NCBI RefSeq assembly: GCF_000938255.1
Contig: NZ_JYMR01000012.1
Location: 62,001 to 126,000, forward strand
Length of the DNA: 64,000 bases
Direction of reading: 5' to 3'
DNA from: Bradyrhizobium sp. LTSP849
GTDB lineage: Bacteria > Pseudomonadota > Alphaproteobacteria > Rhizobiales > Xanthobacteraceae
Of this stretch, positions 63,941 through 64,000 are shown in pieces; the first letter of the stretch is position 1; every line of letters starts with the position of its first letter. A program made the translations under genes and the position numbers. The notes under the pieces were generated by a model. That model was given only the letters and a program-made list of their open reading frames with translations. It searched no databases and had not been told where the DNA came from.

Positions 63941-64000
63941 TCGCCGTTCAACGCTCACACTTGCAACGCTCAAACTCGAACTTTTACCAGCGTCCGCCTT

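Noticed and set aside
62846..63973. 375-codon minus-strand ORF opposite the Liv-type receptor
   Set aside because: Shadow frame with abnormal Asp/His/Val content; the plus strand has a signal peptide and a full binding-protein fold.

Overview
The window looks like chromosome of a Bradyrhizobium-type alphaproteobacterium. This is an inference from high GC, a Bug/TctC solute receptor, many TetR/GntR/IclR/LuxR regulators beside aromatic- and acid-catabolism genes, a DUF6894 protein, and dispersed GC-rich palindromes of the kind common in that genus. No rRNA, CRISPR array or complete tRNA was found.

Positions 1 to about 17,000 are accessory DNA. At the left edge is a prophage-like block on the minus strand: a partial virion-associated protein, an 827-aa lytic transglycosylase, a primase-helicase with its N-terminal module on a separate ORF, and a gene-poor stretch carrying 9-bp iteron-like repeats. 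Next come an unknown 289-aa protein, a solitary 698-aa protein with a PD-(D/E)xK nuclease core (candidate defence gene), a ribbon-helix-helix regulator divergent from an unknown gene and a tyrosine recombinase, then a second integrase overlapping an excisionase-like gene, two cargo genes (one TIGR02391/Ymh-like) and an AlpA-like gene. Two recombinase modules suggest at least two nested or adjacent integrated elements.

Positions 17,350-25,022 hold a catabolic operon on the minus strand: DapA-family aldolase, FAD-linked oxidase, DUF1537 acid-sugar kinase, PdxA2-type dehydrogenase, iron alcohol dehydrogenase and TctC receptor. It faces an IclR regulator across a clear palindrome. The set points to use of a C4 or related sugar acid.

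Positions 25,000-45,000 hold housekeeping and accessory metabolism: RNase Z with a truncated dehydrogenase remnant at its stop codon, an alpha/beta hydrolase lacking its nucleophile, a GntR-ALDH-MFS module, a TetR-controlled RND pump, a TauE/SafE permease, two related LuxR regulators flanking an AraC regulator, a MaoC protein, and several small genes including a coupled pair of 27- and 30-aa ORFs.

Positions 45,000-64,000 hold an MltB-type transglycosylase, a Baeyer-Villiger-type monooxygenase coupled to a shikimate-dehydrogenase-like protein and divergent from an acyl-CoA ligase, GH172 (DUF2961) and acyl-CoA dehydrogenase genes, a MarR-aaeBXA-like efflux operon divergent from an MFS pump, an amino-acid-type binding protein, and a complete five-gene Liv-type ABC uptake operon that runs to the right edge.
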